Shown: in pieces, positions 13,401 to 27,100 of the stretch | How the letters are laid out: each line of letters begins with the position of its first letter | Numbering within the stretch: position 1 is the first letter of the stretch | Source: Streblospio benedicti | Taxonomy: Eukaryota; Annelida; Polychaeta; Spionida; Spionidae | Assembly: GCA_019095985.1 (NCBI GenBank) | Contig: CM032659.1 | Location: 11,021,634 to 11,085,633 of the forward strand | Length of the DNA: 64,000 nt | Direction of reading: 5' to 3' | Translations under genes and position numbers: made by a program | Notes under the pieces: generated by a model | What the model saw: only the letters and a program-made list of their open reading frames with translations | Databases searched by the model: none | What the model was told of the DNA's origin: nothing

Positions 13401-16400
13401 ATTCAAACAGATGAACTTGAAAAACATGAATGAAGAAATAAATATGTGAAAAATATACATTTAAATGATAAAGACTTAAATGATTTGTCAATAGGTTAAT
13501 ACAACAATGATTAAGAATATTTTTACACAACATTTTGGATTTCCATGCTAGATATTTTTTTTTGTTGTCTAATGACACAGAAACAAATGACATACATTTC
13601 AAATAACACTTGATGACATATTTTAATGAGTGTACTTGGCCAATATGATTAGAAATTGTTTACTTATTTGAATAGATGCTGACTCTTCTGGGAAGGTTTA
13701 TTGATCCCCCAGTTTTTTGGCACTAAACCAATTTTGTTATTTCATGTTGTAAACAGAGTAAACAGTTAGTCATAATTTTTTTTTCATATATGCTCAATCA
13801 TTTAGATATTTGATAATAAATTTTGTCCAGGATAGACAATTTTTTAGCATTGACATATATTTACTACTATGTATAGATGGCCAATATGATTAATATATTG
13901 AAAAATTGAGTGTCTATGGACCAATATATAGAGAACAATTTCATTTGAATAGATGCCTGAAAGTTTAGCGGACCCACTTTTAGACCTCGGGCATGGTTAT
14001 ATAATTAGACCCAGCTGATTTTGGCACAAGGCCACTATGCAGATAGGCACACGTTACTTGTGGGGCCCTATGTTTTCCAGACAATTGGGCACCATCTAGA
14101 AATAAAAAAAAGTCATAGAGGTTTGGATCAATATATGCAGAACTCAATTTATCACAATTCGTTAATTAAATGCAGGAATGCATTCTTCACCACAAATATA
14201 TTGATATCACAATTCTGGCAAGTTTAGTTTTGAGCATCTTATATTTAAATGGTGAAATTCTAGACAGTCTTCACAAGGCTTTTGTGACTAAACTGATATA
14301 GCCACATATTTACTTGTGGTCAAAGTGTGTTTTCAAGGTTGGCACCATCATGGACAAAAAATTGAGACAAAAACAATAACAATGGATCGCTGAGAGAACG
14401 ACCTACATGACAAGCTTATTGCTGACATATGGCTGATGCCTGACCAGTATGTTTCACATTTAAAAAGCAATGGGATGGTCCAAAATACAGCTTAATACAA
14501 AAAACGCTTGGAAATTGGGGCATTATTTTAAATTCATCTTTTTTATGGAGGGCCCGGGTAAGAAGCTTTGAAGACATTTCTAAATGGCGTGAGTTACTGC
14601 TAAATAAGAAATCAAGTCGACAAACTTCCTTAAAAGCAGATCTTATAAGAGCAAGAAAGGACATGTTTACAGAATCAACAAAGATCTCAATATTTTAGAT
14701 ATACTAATGTTATAAAATCAAAAGGTTTACATTGGAACTGATCAAATTTGATGGTCATCTACTTGCCTAAGATAAGTGTACACTTTGCGGGCTTTACTTC
14801 ACCGAGTCTGTAAGTAGGACTCTGAAAGTACTTGGTCTCTCCATCCACGGTCATAAGGATTTCTCCTGCTGTTGCATCAAATGACACCCATAAGATATGC
14901 CACCTGCAGACAAAGGCTTCATTCAGCACCAATGAACTCCGTGTAAAATTGACTTGCTAGAAGTATTGGATGCTAAAAGATTTAAATTAAATCACTTGTC
15001 TTAAATAGGGAATCCTTTTTATTGTCAGATCAAGATGTTTCTTTAGAACAATAGTAATGGCTGGGGAACATTAAAAATATTACATTACACATGTTCACGC
15101 TAATGTATGCCGCAATGCCCAAATCAATATGAATGTCACTTTGGTAGAAAAGTGCAGGTAACACGTCCCCAGCAACCCCCTTCATCTGCCTATGGTTCTT
15201 GTACCAAATACCTACCCCTGTAATCAACCTAGTTAGTTTACTGATAAGTGATATTTGACTCACTTTTTAGGTGATAATAAGTTCTTAACGTCGTAGACCA
15301 CGGAGAACAGCTGGCTAGAGCTGCTGGCAGCAGAGAAGACAAGAACAGAGCCTTCCACAGCCAGCTGCATCACGCGACTGCTGCTGCTGTGGAACTGCCA
15401 GGTGACTACTGTACCTGCACAACAGTACACATCATGATATCACACCTAACACATGTACATCACTGTTGGCAGTCTCCTGTCAACAAACCTGTGCTTATAG
15501 AAAAGATTCATCCATCCTGTTATGTGTACATAACAATACAGTTTATGACTTTAAACCAATGGATATATTCAAGAAAAACCTTGTAAGCTTTCACCTCAGA
15601 GGCGTTCACCCATACTTTGGGCTTCCTCAGACTGTCAATATTACAAACATGCATACAAGTCTGAACCTGTGCTTCACCATTTGAATGATCAGTCATCGCA
15701 GACACAGAAATTAGACAAATGGATGGTTCAGGCCTGCTCATGTTCACGCAATAAAAGGACCTGAATTACACATAAAACTTTTAAAAAAATTTACATACAT
15801 TTTATTGTTAAATACTGCTTCTTTTTAAAGCCTCATTTGGAAAAAGTAAGTAACGAGTGACAAACCTCTTTTGTGAAATCGTTACCTTCCTACACTGCTT
15901 TACACAATATGGTGCCCTCACCTACAGCATTGGGTAACAAGTAGAGATGACCGCTCCACGTAAAGCTGAGGAATGCAGTGGTCATTGTGACGGTCAGCAG
16001 ACTGTCCTCATCATACGGTAAACCGACCGATCCATTAGGCACACCTCCTGGACCAGCGTACAACACCACTTTCTGCAATATAGAACAATGGCATGTTTCA
16101 TAATTATTTCCTCAGAATTAAAAATCTCGACAGCTGTTGCCTGTCTAGACCAATCATCCTCTACCACAACAATAAAGATTAACCACAGCAATGAAAAGAA
16201 GCGTAATGTTGAATGCCAGTAGATGTACAGTTGGCCCATGTACAGATCTACTCTGTACTGATGGATAAGAACTAAGCCTTTTATGTTAAAGGTTGTGTCT
16301 TGTTAAGCCAGGCCTATCTACTAAAAACAATTACAGGCACCTGGTGAAAGAGATTCACTTGTCCAGCTTTGAATCATAGCTCTGTACTCATAGGCAGATC

Positions 16401-19400
16401 CAGGGGTGGGCGCCGGGGGCGCTCGTCCACCCTTTTCCCACCAAAATACTTCATTTTCATAGGGTTTTTCATGAAATCCTGTAAGTGCGCCCCCTCTTTT
16501 CCGAAAACCTGGATCTGCCTATGGTACTAACCGTCTGATATAGTTTGGTTCATGTGGAGAGAACCAAAGCTTAAATAAACCAATGCAGGAACTTGCTGTG
16601 CTGGCACTCAGAAAATGTGGTCAATACTTAAAATTTTGAAGGAAACTGTAACGAGAGACATATACGTCATTAGAAATTACTGCTAGCATAGCAGCCTCAT
16701 AAATGACCTACCCGTGCACTGAGGTGGTTACAGGCAGGACTACTGTCATGAAGACCCGTTGATGCATTTAGGAACCACGCCGCAAGGAGGGAAGTGCAGA
16801 ACTCGCCACGATACGAGGGGCAGAGGGCAGGTGCCACACACGGACGCTCACCTAACCATGTACATGATGCAACATGCGTCAGACTTTAAAGGGAATGATC
16901 ATAAATAATGATACCGGAGGGGTCGTCCAAAAAGGTGGGGGGGGGTCGTCCAACTTTTCTGATTCCTTTTGGGGGGGTCGCTGAACTTTTTATCATGCTT
17001 TTTTATCATATTTTTTCAAATATTTTCTTTTAGCAATGCAATGACTATATAGAGGACTTTTTCTTTAGTGGATGGGGGGGGGGGGGGGCGTCACTCAACT
17101 TTTTAAAATGTTGATGGGGGTGTCGGTTCTTTTCTTTCTTCGAGCCCCAAAAAATGGACGACCCCCTCGGTATTTGGTATGTATGATCGTTCCCTTAATT
17201 AATTGTCATGGATATCAATAATATGCATTTCAAATACAAGATTTTTAAAAGCAATACCATAGTAAATTTATAAGTGATTTACAGTTTTTGTGAGGGATGG
17301 ATTTTAAGAAGATTCGCATGTACTAGCTAGCATGTACATAGAAATTTGGTGAATATAACAAGGTGATGTTACAGTATTTTGATGGTGTATTGCAACTCAT
17401 ATCACCAACCCTAACCTTCAACCCACCCCATTTAAAGGTTATGCTCAGTGGCCGAACAAGTATGCTTGTACAGAAGCATTATGATGTGTTCAGTGCATTC
17501 TGAAAGTTTCTTTCATTTAAACAGCGTATAAGTATGTAGAGCAATCTAAATACCACGCAATAAGAGGCCGGCATATACTCAACAAAACACGTGAATGCCA
17601 GTAATGTCAACCGAATGATTTTCGTCAGACGTAACTTGGGCCGGTGCACGTAAGAAGCCCCCTATCTCTGCCATGTAAAATGGGACGTCTGCCGTTGGAA
17701 ATCCATGGTACGTCTGGCAAAAATCATTCGATTATGCAATATCATGTGACCATGTGTTTTAGTTGAGGAGACGGCATATTTTAAAAAAAATGTGAAATAA
17801 GTATTAAATGTGAAGAATATAAATATTATTTTCATCACACTTGCAATGGATAAGGCATCGTCTATTGATACTGGGTTTTACAGAACAAATATGATTTTGA
17901 CTGAGCAATATCTTTAAGCTGATTTGACACTGACTATCACTTGCTAAAATAGTGTTTGGTCATCCCTATCACAGATCTGTGTAAGCTAAAGATCCCCAGA
18001 AGCCTTCCTTGATGAATTGTAAGTTGTAATTATAATGAAATTTGCATGCTTAATTAGTTTCACTTAATTTATTTCAGACTTATTTAGGTTGTGGTTAGCG
18101 TCAGTAAATGTAGACATATATGTCACTTGCACACAAGCATTTGTTTCCACACCCAAAAACAATCACAGACAAATATGCAGCACATAATTTGGCTTGCACA
18201 CACAGTAACCTTATGTAACCTGTTATTTTATGGAGTTGTAGAAAGGTAAGTCTAGCAGCAAAATATAATATATAAGAGATCTGTGGAAAATTATCAGCAT
18301 TTTTACTTAAAGACGCTGCATAGTTACCAAAACAAGTTTGTCCTTCCCAGCAAGATGTCACCACATTGGCATTCAATGGATCTGACAAACACAGATACAA
18401 AAAATTACTTCTGAATGTTAAGTTCATATGAATATTTTTATATTCATTCTCAAGCTAGCAATTATTTTAATTTCTATATTAACGTAAATCAAACATATTT
18501 GCCTAAGGGGTAAAATATACATTGATTCACTTTTACTGTTATTCAGCTAAATCAGACATTCATATTGGTATATTTTACCTATTTTTGGCTTCATTCCAGA
18601 CTGCAATAGCTGTTATCAGTGAGTATTACACCAGTAATAGCGGTTTAATTTAGTGTCATATAGAATACATAGCAGCTTACTGACCTGGTGCCCATGTCTT
18701 GGCCCTGCGCGTGACCAGACTATGGTCCACCACTCCTCGGTCAAGGGACATGAAAGAGATCCGGCTGCCCACCAGACCACGCTGACCACTACCAGCTCCT
18801 GAATAACACACAACCTTTCACTAATTCAATCAAAAATTTGTAAAAGATCTAAGATGGCTTTCATTTAACCACATATTAGCGCTAACATGTCAATAGTCTG
18901 GATATTTCATCTGATGCGATTTAAAGTTACCAATGCACACAGCAGAGTCTGTTATTGCTTCAGTCATCAAAGACAACTAATATTGATAACGATCAACAAT
19001 AGAAAAACCTGACATATCAGCCTACCTAATGTAACCTCACAGAGCCACTGATCATTTGTAGAATACGCTGTTTTAAACTGGACACTCTCTATCGCACGCT
19101 GATCTCCATCCACTGAGACTGTAACAGCACCAGCTTGAGGGTTGTAGGATACAATAAGGTCGTGCCACCTGCAAGCCACAGCCAATCAGGTCATAGCGAA
19201 TAGATTCATACCAATAAGTTTGAATAAAACAATCAATCGTACCAGTAAAACCAGAGATAAACCTTAGCAAGAAATGGTGATTTTACTGATTTATCAATAC
19301 AGTCCGAAAATGTTCTTTTTGCCAATTTTGGCCACATTTCATTCATAGTCTATTATGAAAGGAGTACATGTATGGTTGAAAATATGACTAATAATGAGCA

Positions 19401-21055
19401 ACTTCAGGGTGAAGGATGTCAGCTTTATAATGACTCAATCTTTAGGCTTTATGTACTTATCACAAGTCTTTAGAAGACAAATTAATTCAAAATATGACCA
19501 AAATAATTACCTGTCCGATGTCAATTTAGCCCCAAAATCAAACTCCGCAGCAATATTTCTCTCGACATATGGATAAAAGATGAGTTTGCTGTGGTCCACC
19601 GAGAGCTTGAGCGTGCTTTGGTCAGCAGTGAAGAACCAGCTCACAATGTCACCTGAAAGAATATGCCACACAATTAGTTATTACAAAGAGGACTTACATG
19701 TTTGGGAAAGGACAATATTAACTACATGTAGTTACAAGGTCACAACATGATAATTTACTAGACAAATATTGCATAAAGACAAAAGAATATTACAGTTTTT
19801 ATATGGCCATATGTACCTGAGAGGAACTTGATTTGCAAGGAAGGTGTAAATATTAAAACTTTGGCGTTACAACCTATATAGTGTTCTGCATGTAATCGTG
19901 AGCGGCAAAGCGGTGAGAAAAGAAAAACGATACTCATGCGATTCATCGTACCGTGTGCGTTATGCAGCAGATACAGCTGCGCGCTCCATGTGAGGGACTT
20001 GGTGATGTTCACCTCCGTGGAAATGAGGGCCTCTGACGAGGTGGGAATGCCCACTGCCCCGCCCGCCTCCCCAGTCGGACCCTCATGTAATACCACAGTC
20101 TGCAGCAAACACAGGCTGGGTGTGACTATGACAGTGATGGATGCTGGGATAAGTTACACTCCCTGCATGCCTGGCTATGAAGCTAATAATTGGCTGAGTT
20201 GGTGAAATTTGAATAAAGCCGGCCCAAATGAAGGTAGATTTTGCTAATGCAGTAGATAGATTTGGATAAAAATAGACATGGGTAGATAAAATTCAAGTCT
20301 GCCTTTGCATCTGGATGTTGACTTTGGAGACACCATCAGCCTTGTTGCAGCAAAAGGCATGTGAAATTCTAGGGATGTTTCCCTATTACCAGGGGCTCAA
20401 AATACTACCATTTGTAAAAAAATATCTTCAAAGGCAATATGCCTACAGATCTATTAACCAAAAGAAATGCTCACTGTATTGATTATATTATTACATTGGC
20501 TCAATACACTGAGTAGGAAATAAAAAGTTTTAAAATAACTACTGAATACCTTAGCATGCATATGGTTACTATTTGGTGTCAAGGCATCAAAACCGTAAGA
20601 GGAATTGAAAGCCCAGACCTCCACCAATGTTTTACAGAACTCATCTGGCCACCCCAAATAGCAAACGAGCGGCTGGCAACGCTCTATTTTGTCTTCATCT
20701 TGATCTGAATTACAAGCAAAGTCTGAACTATAAAGTACACAAGAACTGCAAATTTTGAGATTTGTATCTGAACGTATATGTATCCTAATTGTGTATCAAT
20801 GAATTATGTGAAATAAAAATAGTAAAACATACTATCATTGTAAATGCTGCTCTCATGACCAATACTACTGCTACGGTCATCATAGCTTTCTTCATTTTCA
20901 CCACTGCTATCACTTTTTTCACCACTGCTGTCAATATCTTCACCACTGCTGCTAGTTTCATCGCTACTGCTGTCAATGTGATCACCACTGCTGCTATCAT
21001 CACCACTGCTGCTAATTATGTCAAGAATGCTGCTTGTGCTGCTACCGCTGCTGTC

Positions 21056-21117
<62 letters not shown>

Positions 21118-24100
21118 GACGACAAGATAGTCCTTCCCAGCAGGTGACAGGGAATCCAAGATCTCCCAGACAAGTACCATCTGAAACACATCGTTATCAT
21201 TGAATGAAGTGCACATATTCATCTAGCAATCTCGCAAAACCAACTCAATACGCACCTTCACCATACAGATCTCAGGCAATAGATTAACTTGGAGTTAAAA
21301 TCACAATCAAACTAGACAGACGTTCACGGAACATTAAATTTTCAACAGGATTTGCGACTGACACAAAAATTGATACTACAATACAGTGACCAGTGATACT
21401 ATGTCGATAACAAGTGATCACAAGTAATAACACACAAATGAAGATTATAGAAACTGCAACACTAAGCTTACTATTTACAAGAGGAACTCCATCAATCTGC
21501 ACCTCACATGTGCGTCCTGTGTAAGCAGCGGTACATACACATTCAAAGTCATGGGCGTTCATGTCTGTGTGAGGCAGGTCTAGGGCCTCGCCCACCTCTA
21601 CACATGTGCCACAATGAAGACAGGGTTCTGCAGAGCAGGTAGACAATGCTGTCTCGCACAGCTGTAATGCAAACACTTACATCACTTAATTAACAGCCAT
21701 CAAAATGGAAAACCAGATTGACCAGTACCATGTAAATTGCGAACTGACGAGAACAAACAATTGGTTATAAAGCATACTATTAAATAAGTCAGCATTACCT
21801 TTCCTGTAAATGGCCAACGGCAATGACACCTGCCGCTACTGTCGGCAAAACCGTCATGGTAACAGACACCGGGCTCCAGGCTGTCTAAGATTGTCTCGCA
21901 GTATACACCTGGTAATAGACACATGTACACAAAAAACCAGCAAGCTTATGATTTCAATAAACTGAACAAATGACTATCCATTGAGCAAAGTATTCCAGCT
22001 AAAAAGGTGTCAAATATTCACTATTTCTACGTGGGTGTACGTCTTGTATTACACTATTTCACATTTTTCAAATCTTACATAATTGTTTCTTGAGAATGAC
22101 TGATGTGTTTAGCTTAGTCATTTGCACTGACCACTGGCCATGACTAACCTGTTAATTTGTCCCCACACTCGCAGTGGTAGCTTCTCAGCTCGGAATCACT
22201 ATCTGGACTCACACATGTTCCACCATTTAGGCACTGCCATGTCAACGCACAACTACGAATAACTGCAACCAGAGTTCTTGGTTAACCATACAGAAAATGA
22301 TAAGAATGCTGTTACATTATTATACATTTGGGCTTAAAAACTCAAAATGAAGCTTTCATCACTGAATTCCTTTACGATAAAGACAGTGCTACTTACGTCC
22401 ACCCATAAGAGTAGAAACGAAAAACAAATGCAATTCGATTGAGCTGAAATGACACAACATAAATGACACTAACAACAACAAGGACGATGACAATGATGAT
22501 GAGCAAGAGGCAGTGCTACTTACATCCACCCACGAGACCATGTTTGCGCAGCAGCAGGTTATCAGGATCAGCACCTCCGAGTGGCAGAGCGGAGCTCCAC
22601 AGTACCACATGGTGTAGCCTTGCATCCAGGCGTCTCACGGACAAGTTAGTTCCAGGGAGGCGACCTACACATACATAGCATCTACGGCATTAGATTTGTA
22701 CCAGTGCATCAGTACATCAGTAGTAAATAATGGAGTCAGATGTTGCACATATAGATCTTATACCCTGTTTCGTAGGCCTCCAGATTCTAGGGCGACTAGA
22801 CACCTGTGATGTCAAAAATTGTAGTTAGCTGCCCAATTTTAGACTAAGATGGTCAAAATCTCATGATATTTGAAGTTAGAAATTCTTTAAATGCCCATGC
22901 TGTTGAAGTTACCAATCCATTGGAATTCAAAGGCAGGCAAATAAGACAATCATGATGAATATGAACCACTGAACATCTTTCTCTTTCATAGTGGTCCTTC
23001 TTGTATAATACCAATGAACTAGGTTGAATAGTTTTAAAGATGCATCATTACACTGACCTTGACCAAAATAGATAGATCCCTGTGGTATGGGTCTGCCCTG
23101 CAGTTGCCCCATGTCCTTTCCATGGCTCACATGATAGTCATCATCAACCTGGATTGTCATAGAATCAAGAGAAATTTCATACTGCATCACCATAAGCCAA
23201 ATGATAAAAATGAAACAATTATCAATACCTCTGACAAAACTTCTTAATATAACATTACATGTAATATGATTTTACATAACAATGGGTGGTCAGTCAGCAG
23301 TCACTGACAAGGGTCTAATCATCTTAGTTTTACATCATTGGTTCCAAAGTACCGGTTGTAAGTGTTCAATAGGTTCTAATGTAGTCAGTATTAATAAAGC
23401 AGTTTGCACAAAGTTATTGGTCAGTGTGAACTCATTCATTAAGTATTCCACCAATGGTGAGTGTTGGTCAGTGGTCAGTAAGAGTGGTCAGTGAGAGGTC
23501 ATCAAAAAACTCATAAAACTTTGACTGGTCAACAAGACGTCATTATACTACTGTGCAAACTACCCTTGATTTGTACTGTGATGACCCGAGTACGGTATAC
23601 GTCAAAGAGCTGGTCAACGAGTGGTCAGTAAGTCATCAAAGTCTGACTACTGACTTGTCAGTGAGTCTGAGTGAGCAGTCAATACACCACGATGAGTAAC
23701 TCACCCTGACTTGCAGTGTAACAAGCTGAGTGAGCAGTCAATACACCACGATGAGTAACTCACCCTGACTTGCAGTGTCACAAGCTGAGCATCGTAAGCC
23801 ACATAGAGCTGCACCCAGCGGTGAGGAATGAGCCGATTCCCGAACGTGTTCTCAAACACGGTGTCGTGGACATGAACAGCGATGGTGCGTGGTCGGGAGA
23901 CGTAGACACACAGTCCCGGGCGGCCGGCGGGGCTCGCACCACGGTACATGCACATGATCGGACCCACGGCCGCGTCCGACTCTAGCAGCAGCATCACCTG
24001 CAGAGGGGACAATCATCTGGCAATGGCAGATCCAGGTTTTTGGAAAAGGGGGGCGGACTTCAGGGATTTCATGGGTTTCGTACGCGCGATGTGTAAAAAA

Positions 24101-27100
24101 CCCTATGAAAAGTAAGTATTTTGGTGGGAAAAGGGGTAGGGGGCGTGTGCCCCCTGCGTGCCCCCAGCCTTGCCTATGGACAATATCTGGCAAGAGTTGG
24201 TGTGAAAATGTAAGTGCAGTAAAGACTATGTGTATTGCTATCTGTTGTGGACATTATTGGGAGACGAAAAAAAGGTTCCAAGGTAACTGTCACTCTGTTT
24301 ACTATAGTTATATTGGATCTATTTCATGAACGTGGTTTTTCATGCTTGGCGTCGTGTTCCCATTACTGGAAACCAATCTTGAGCTTGTAGCATAGGTCAT
24401 GAAACTATCTAGAAGCAGTGTTTGGCATGTGAAAATTCACATATACACATAGCACCTTGTAGTGTGTACATGTTAGACGTCATGAGGTAAAGAGCTCCTT
24501 TTCATTCCAACATAGCAGATGAGTAAGATTTGCCCATAGGGATGGGAAGAGACTGCTTAAAAAATGGTTCTAAAATATTTTGGGTGTGTCTATGCGCACA
24601 TTTCATTATGTATGTATGTAGTGTGAACATGAGAATCAATGACCTTCAGAGTGAACTGGTACACTAGTGCATCCAGGATCCAGCCTGCCTCAGGTCTCTC
24701 CATCTCCACCACACAGGACCTCCACGAGCCCCAAACCCCTGGAAATAAAGGTCATTCTAAAGTTCTCTGTATTTCCATGCATCTTCTACAGACTACGCCA
24801 GTCACATTATAATGAACAGTGGCCTCACTGGGCATAGATTAAATGACACCCTTAGATATATTTCAATAACTAGTTTTAAAATTTGGTACCATATTTCAAA
24901 ACGTGTAGATATGTGTAAGCTCTAAAGACCATGCTTTTTTTTTGCATACTGTGGTCTTGAAATTCTTATCCATCCAGTTATCTATCCATATAAAAGTACT
25001 ACCTGTGGTTGTTTTAGTGGGGTTGGGTCCATGCCTCTCACAAGGACCAGTAACCTCTATGGTCACATCCTCTACCACATTCGCCTGATTGTAAATGACT
25101 GAAAAATGACACAATTGTCTATTAAGATCATTGGGTTCAAAGACAAAAGCAAAAGTAAATGTTGTTATTTTTTCAAATTTAAATGAAATAAATATTTAAA
25201 AAATGTTATTAAATTTCTAACAGCACTATCATAAAATGGCTCCAATAATAGGGTTAAAACCCACAAAGAATGGATACGAAGATCAATATTAAATATAACA
25301 TGTACATGTACAAGTACCTTCAGAGTTAACTTCCAAAATAAGAAGAATCGCACTACATGCTAGACTTGAATGATCGCAGAGAAACATTCCTGAAATAAAA
25401 GACTGCACATAATATTGATGTCACAGATGAAAAACTGCTTTTTTTATATTACAGCCAGAGGACTCGAAGAAAAAAATACTGAAAAAAAAAAGTTTTCAAA
25501 GCACATATATAGTTGAAATAATATTTCCCAATTTGTATTACTGCTGTGATGTGAACCGGTAATAAATGTAAATGATGCTCTTTGGATAAAAACAGTAAAA
25601 CTATAAATTATAAGAACAAGAACATCAACATCAGCTGAACAACTTGATCACCTGTGACGTTGGTCTCACAATTGTATCCAGTGAAGCCAGGAGCGCAGGC
25701 GCAGGAGTAGAGTGGCTCCTGTAGGAGCATCATATCGCTGTAGATGTGTATTGCGGGGTGCTGCCGGTCTGCACATGTTCCCCCGTGAGCACATGGTGCT
25801 GATGAGCATGCAGAGAGCGCCACCTCACACACACGACCTAAACAGTTTGAGATGACAGGATTTGGTATTACTTTGAGCCTTCCCTTGTCAATCAAAGCTT
25901 ATTTTCGTATTTTAGCACCTTATATTGTACTTTGAAATCTTTAGCTTAGCTGCTGGAGATTAAATGGCTTTGATAAGAGTAACACGTGATGATAAAAAAG
26001 CCATTATCTCCAAGTATGCATGCTACCACATGTACATTATTTACCAGTGCACATTTTACGGCATGTGTAATATCAATACCTATCAGGAGCGACGGATCCA
26101 GTGGGGGATACAGGCTTCTCTTCGGACCATAATTCTTTAAAATAATGATAACCCCACTCAAGTTTCTCAGAACATATGTGCTTCAACATGTCATTGCAAG
26201 AATATATAGAACTTATCATGGGGGGATGCATATGAATTTTAAAAGGGCCGGGGACATGATTTTTGTTCACCGAATGGGGAGCGAGGAAGATAAACTTTTT
26301 ACATTTAATGGGTTGGGGGTCGTATATTTATTGGAAAATAGAATGACTGCCCACCCACCCTCATTGGTTTATTATGTATGCTTCCTTAATAAGTCACATT
26401 GACCATATCTTGGACCTGCTGAGTCGTGACACCCCTGCAGTAAGTGTGCGCTCCGCATCCATCTAGATGTGCACCTGACCTTACCCCTTTCTTTTCCAAA
26501 TCCCTGATCCTTGGACACTTGTATTAAATGACCTATATGTGCTAGAGCCCATGAGCTAACATATCTACCAGTGAAGTTGTTGCTATGTGTGCTATGTCTC
26601 TGTTGCGTGCTCAATCTATTTGTATGTGTGTGTGTGTGTGTAGAAACGCAGCAGTACCTGTGTGTGTGTTGGGACAGGTGCATGATCCGTCCTCCTCTCT
26701 CGTGCCCCCAAAATAGCAGACGGCACCGTCTGCAGCCGTTGTAACAGTTTCACAATGTTGCCCAGTGACACCAAGCGGACAATGGCAGATGTAGACATGT
26801 GGATCATCGTCGCTATGGAGACAGCGCCCACCGTGCAGACAGGTCAGGTCTCTACAGCCAGCCGAGTCGGACACTGAGCAAAAAAGCATAACAAAAGCGT
26901 TATACATACAGTAGAACTTCCAATGAAGACCACCTCTCTATTGAGAATAGTTCTATCTTAAGACCACTTTTCATGGCCCAAACCTTCATCCAGCTACCAA
27001 AATCAACATAATCTATGACATTATTAGGCCTGTTTAACAAAGCACAGACCCAGAATGCAAGATACTTTGTCCAAAATATATGTAAATTGCTATATTTTCT

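Noticed and set aside
21016-21222. Poly-Ala and poly-Leu open frames over the CTG repeat
   Set aside because: Exon phase from the EGF exon upstream and to the exon 20550-20704 requires the AGC (Ser) frame. The other frames do not join.
22385-22410. Second donor-like copy GTGCTACTTACGTCCACCCA downstream of exon 22524-22664
   Set aside because: It repeats the exon's 3' edge for about 20 bases only, with no open exon attached, so it is not called as an exon.
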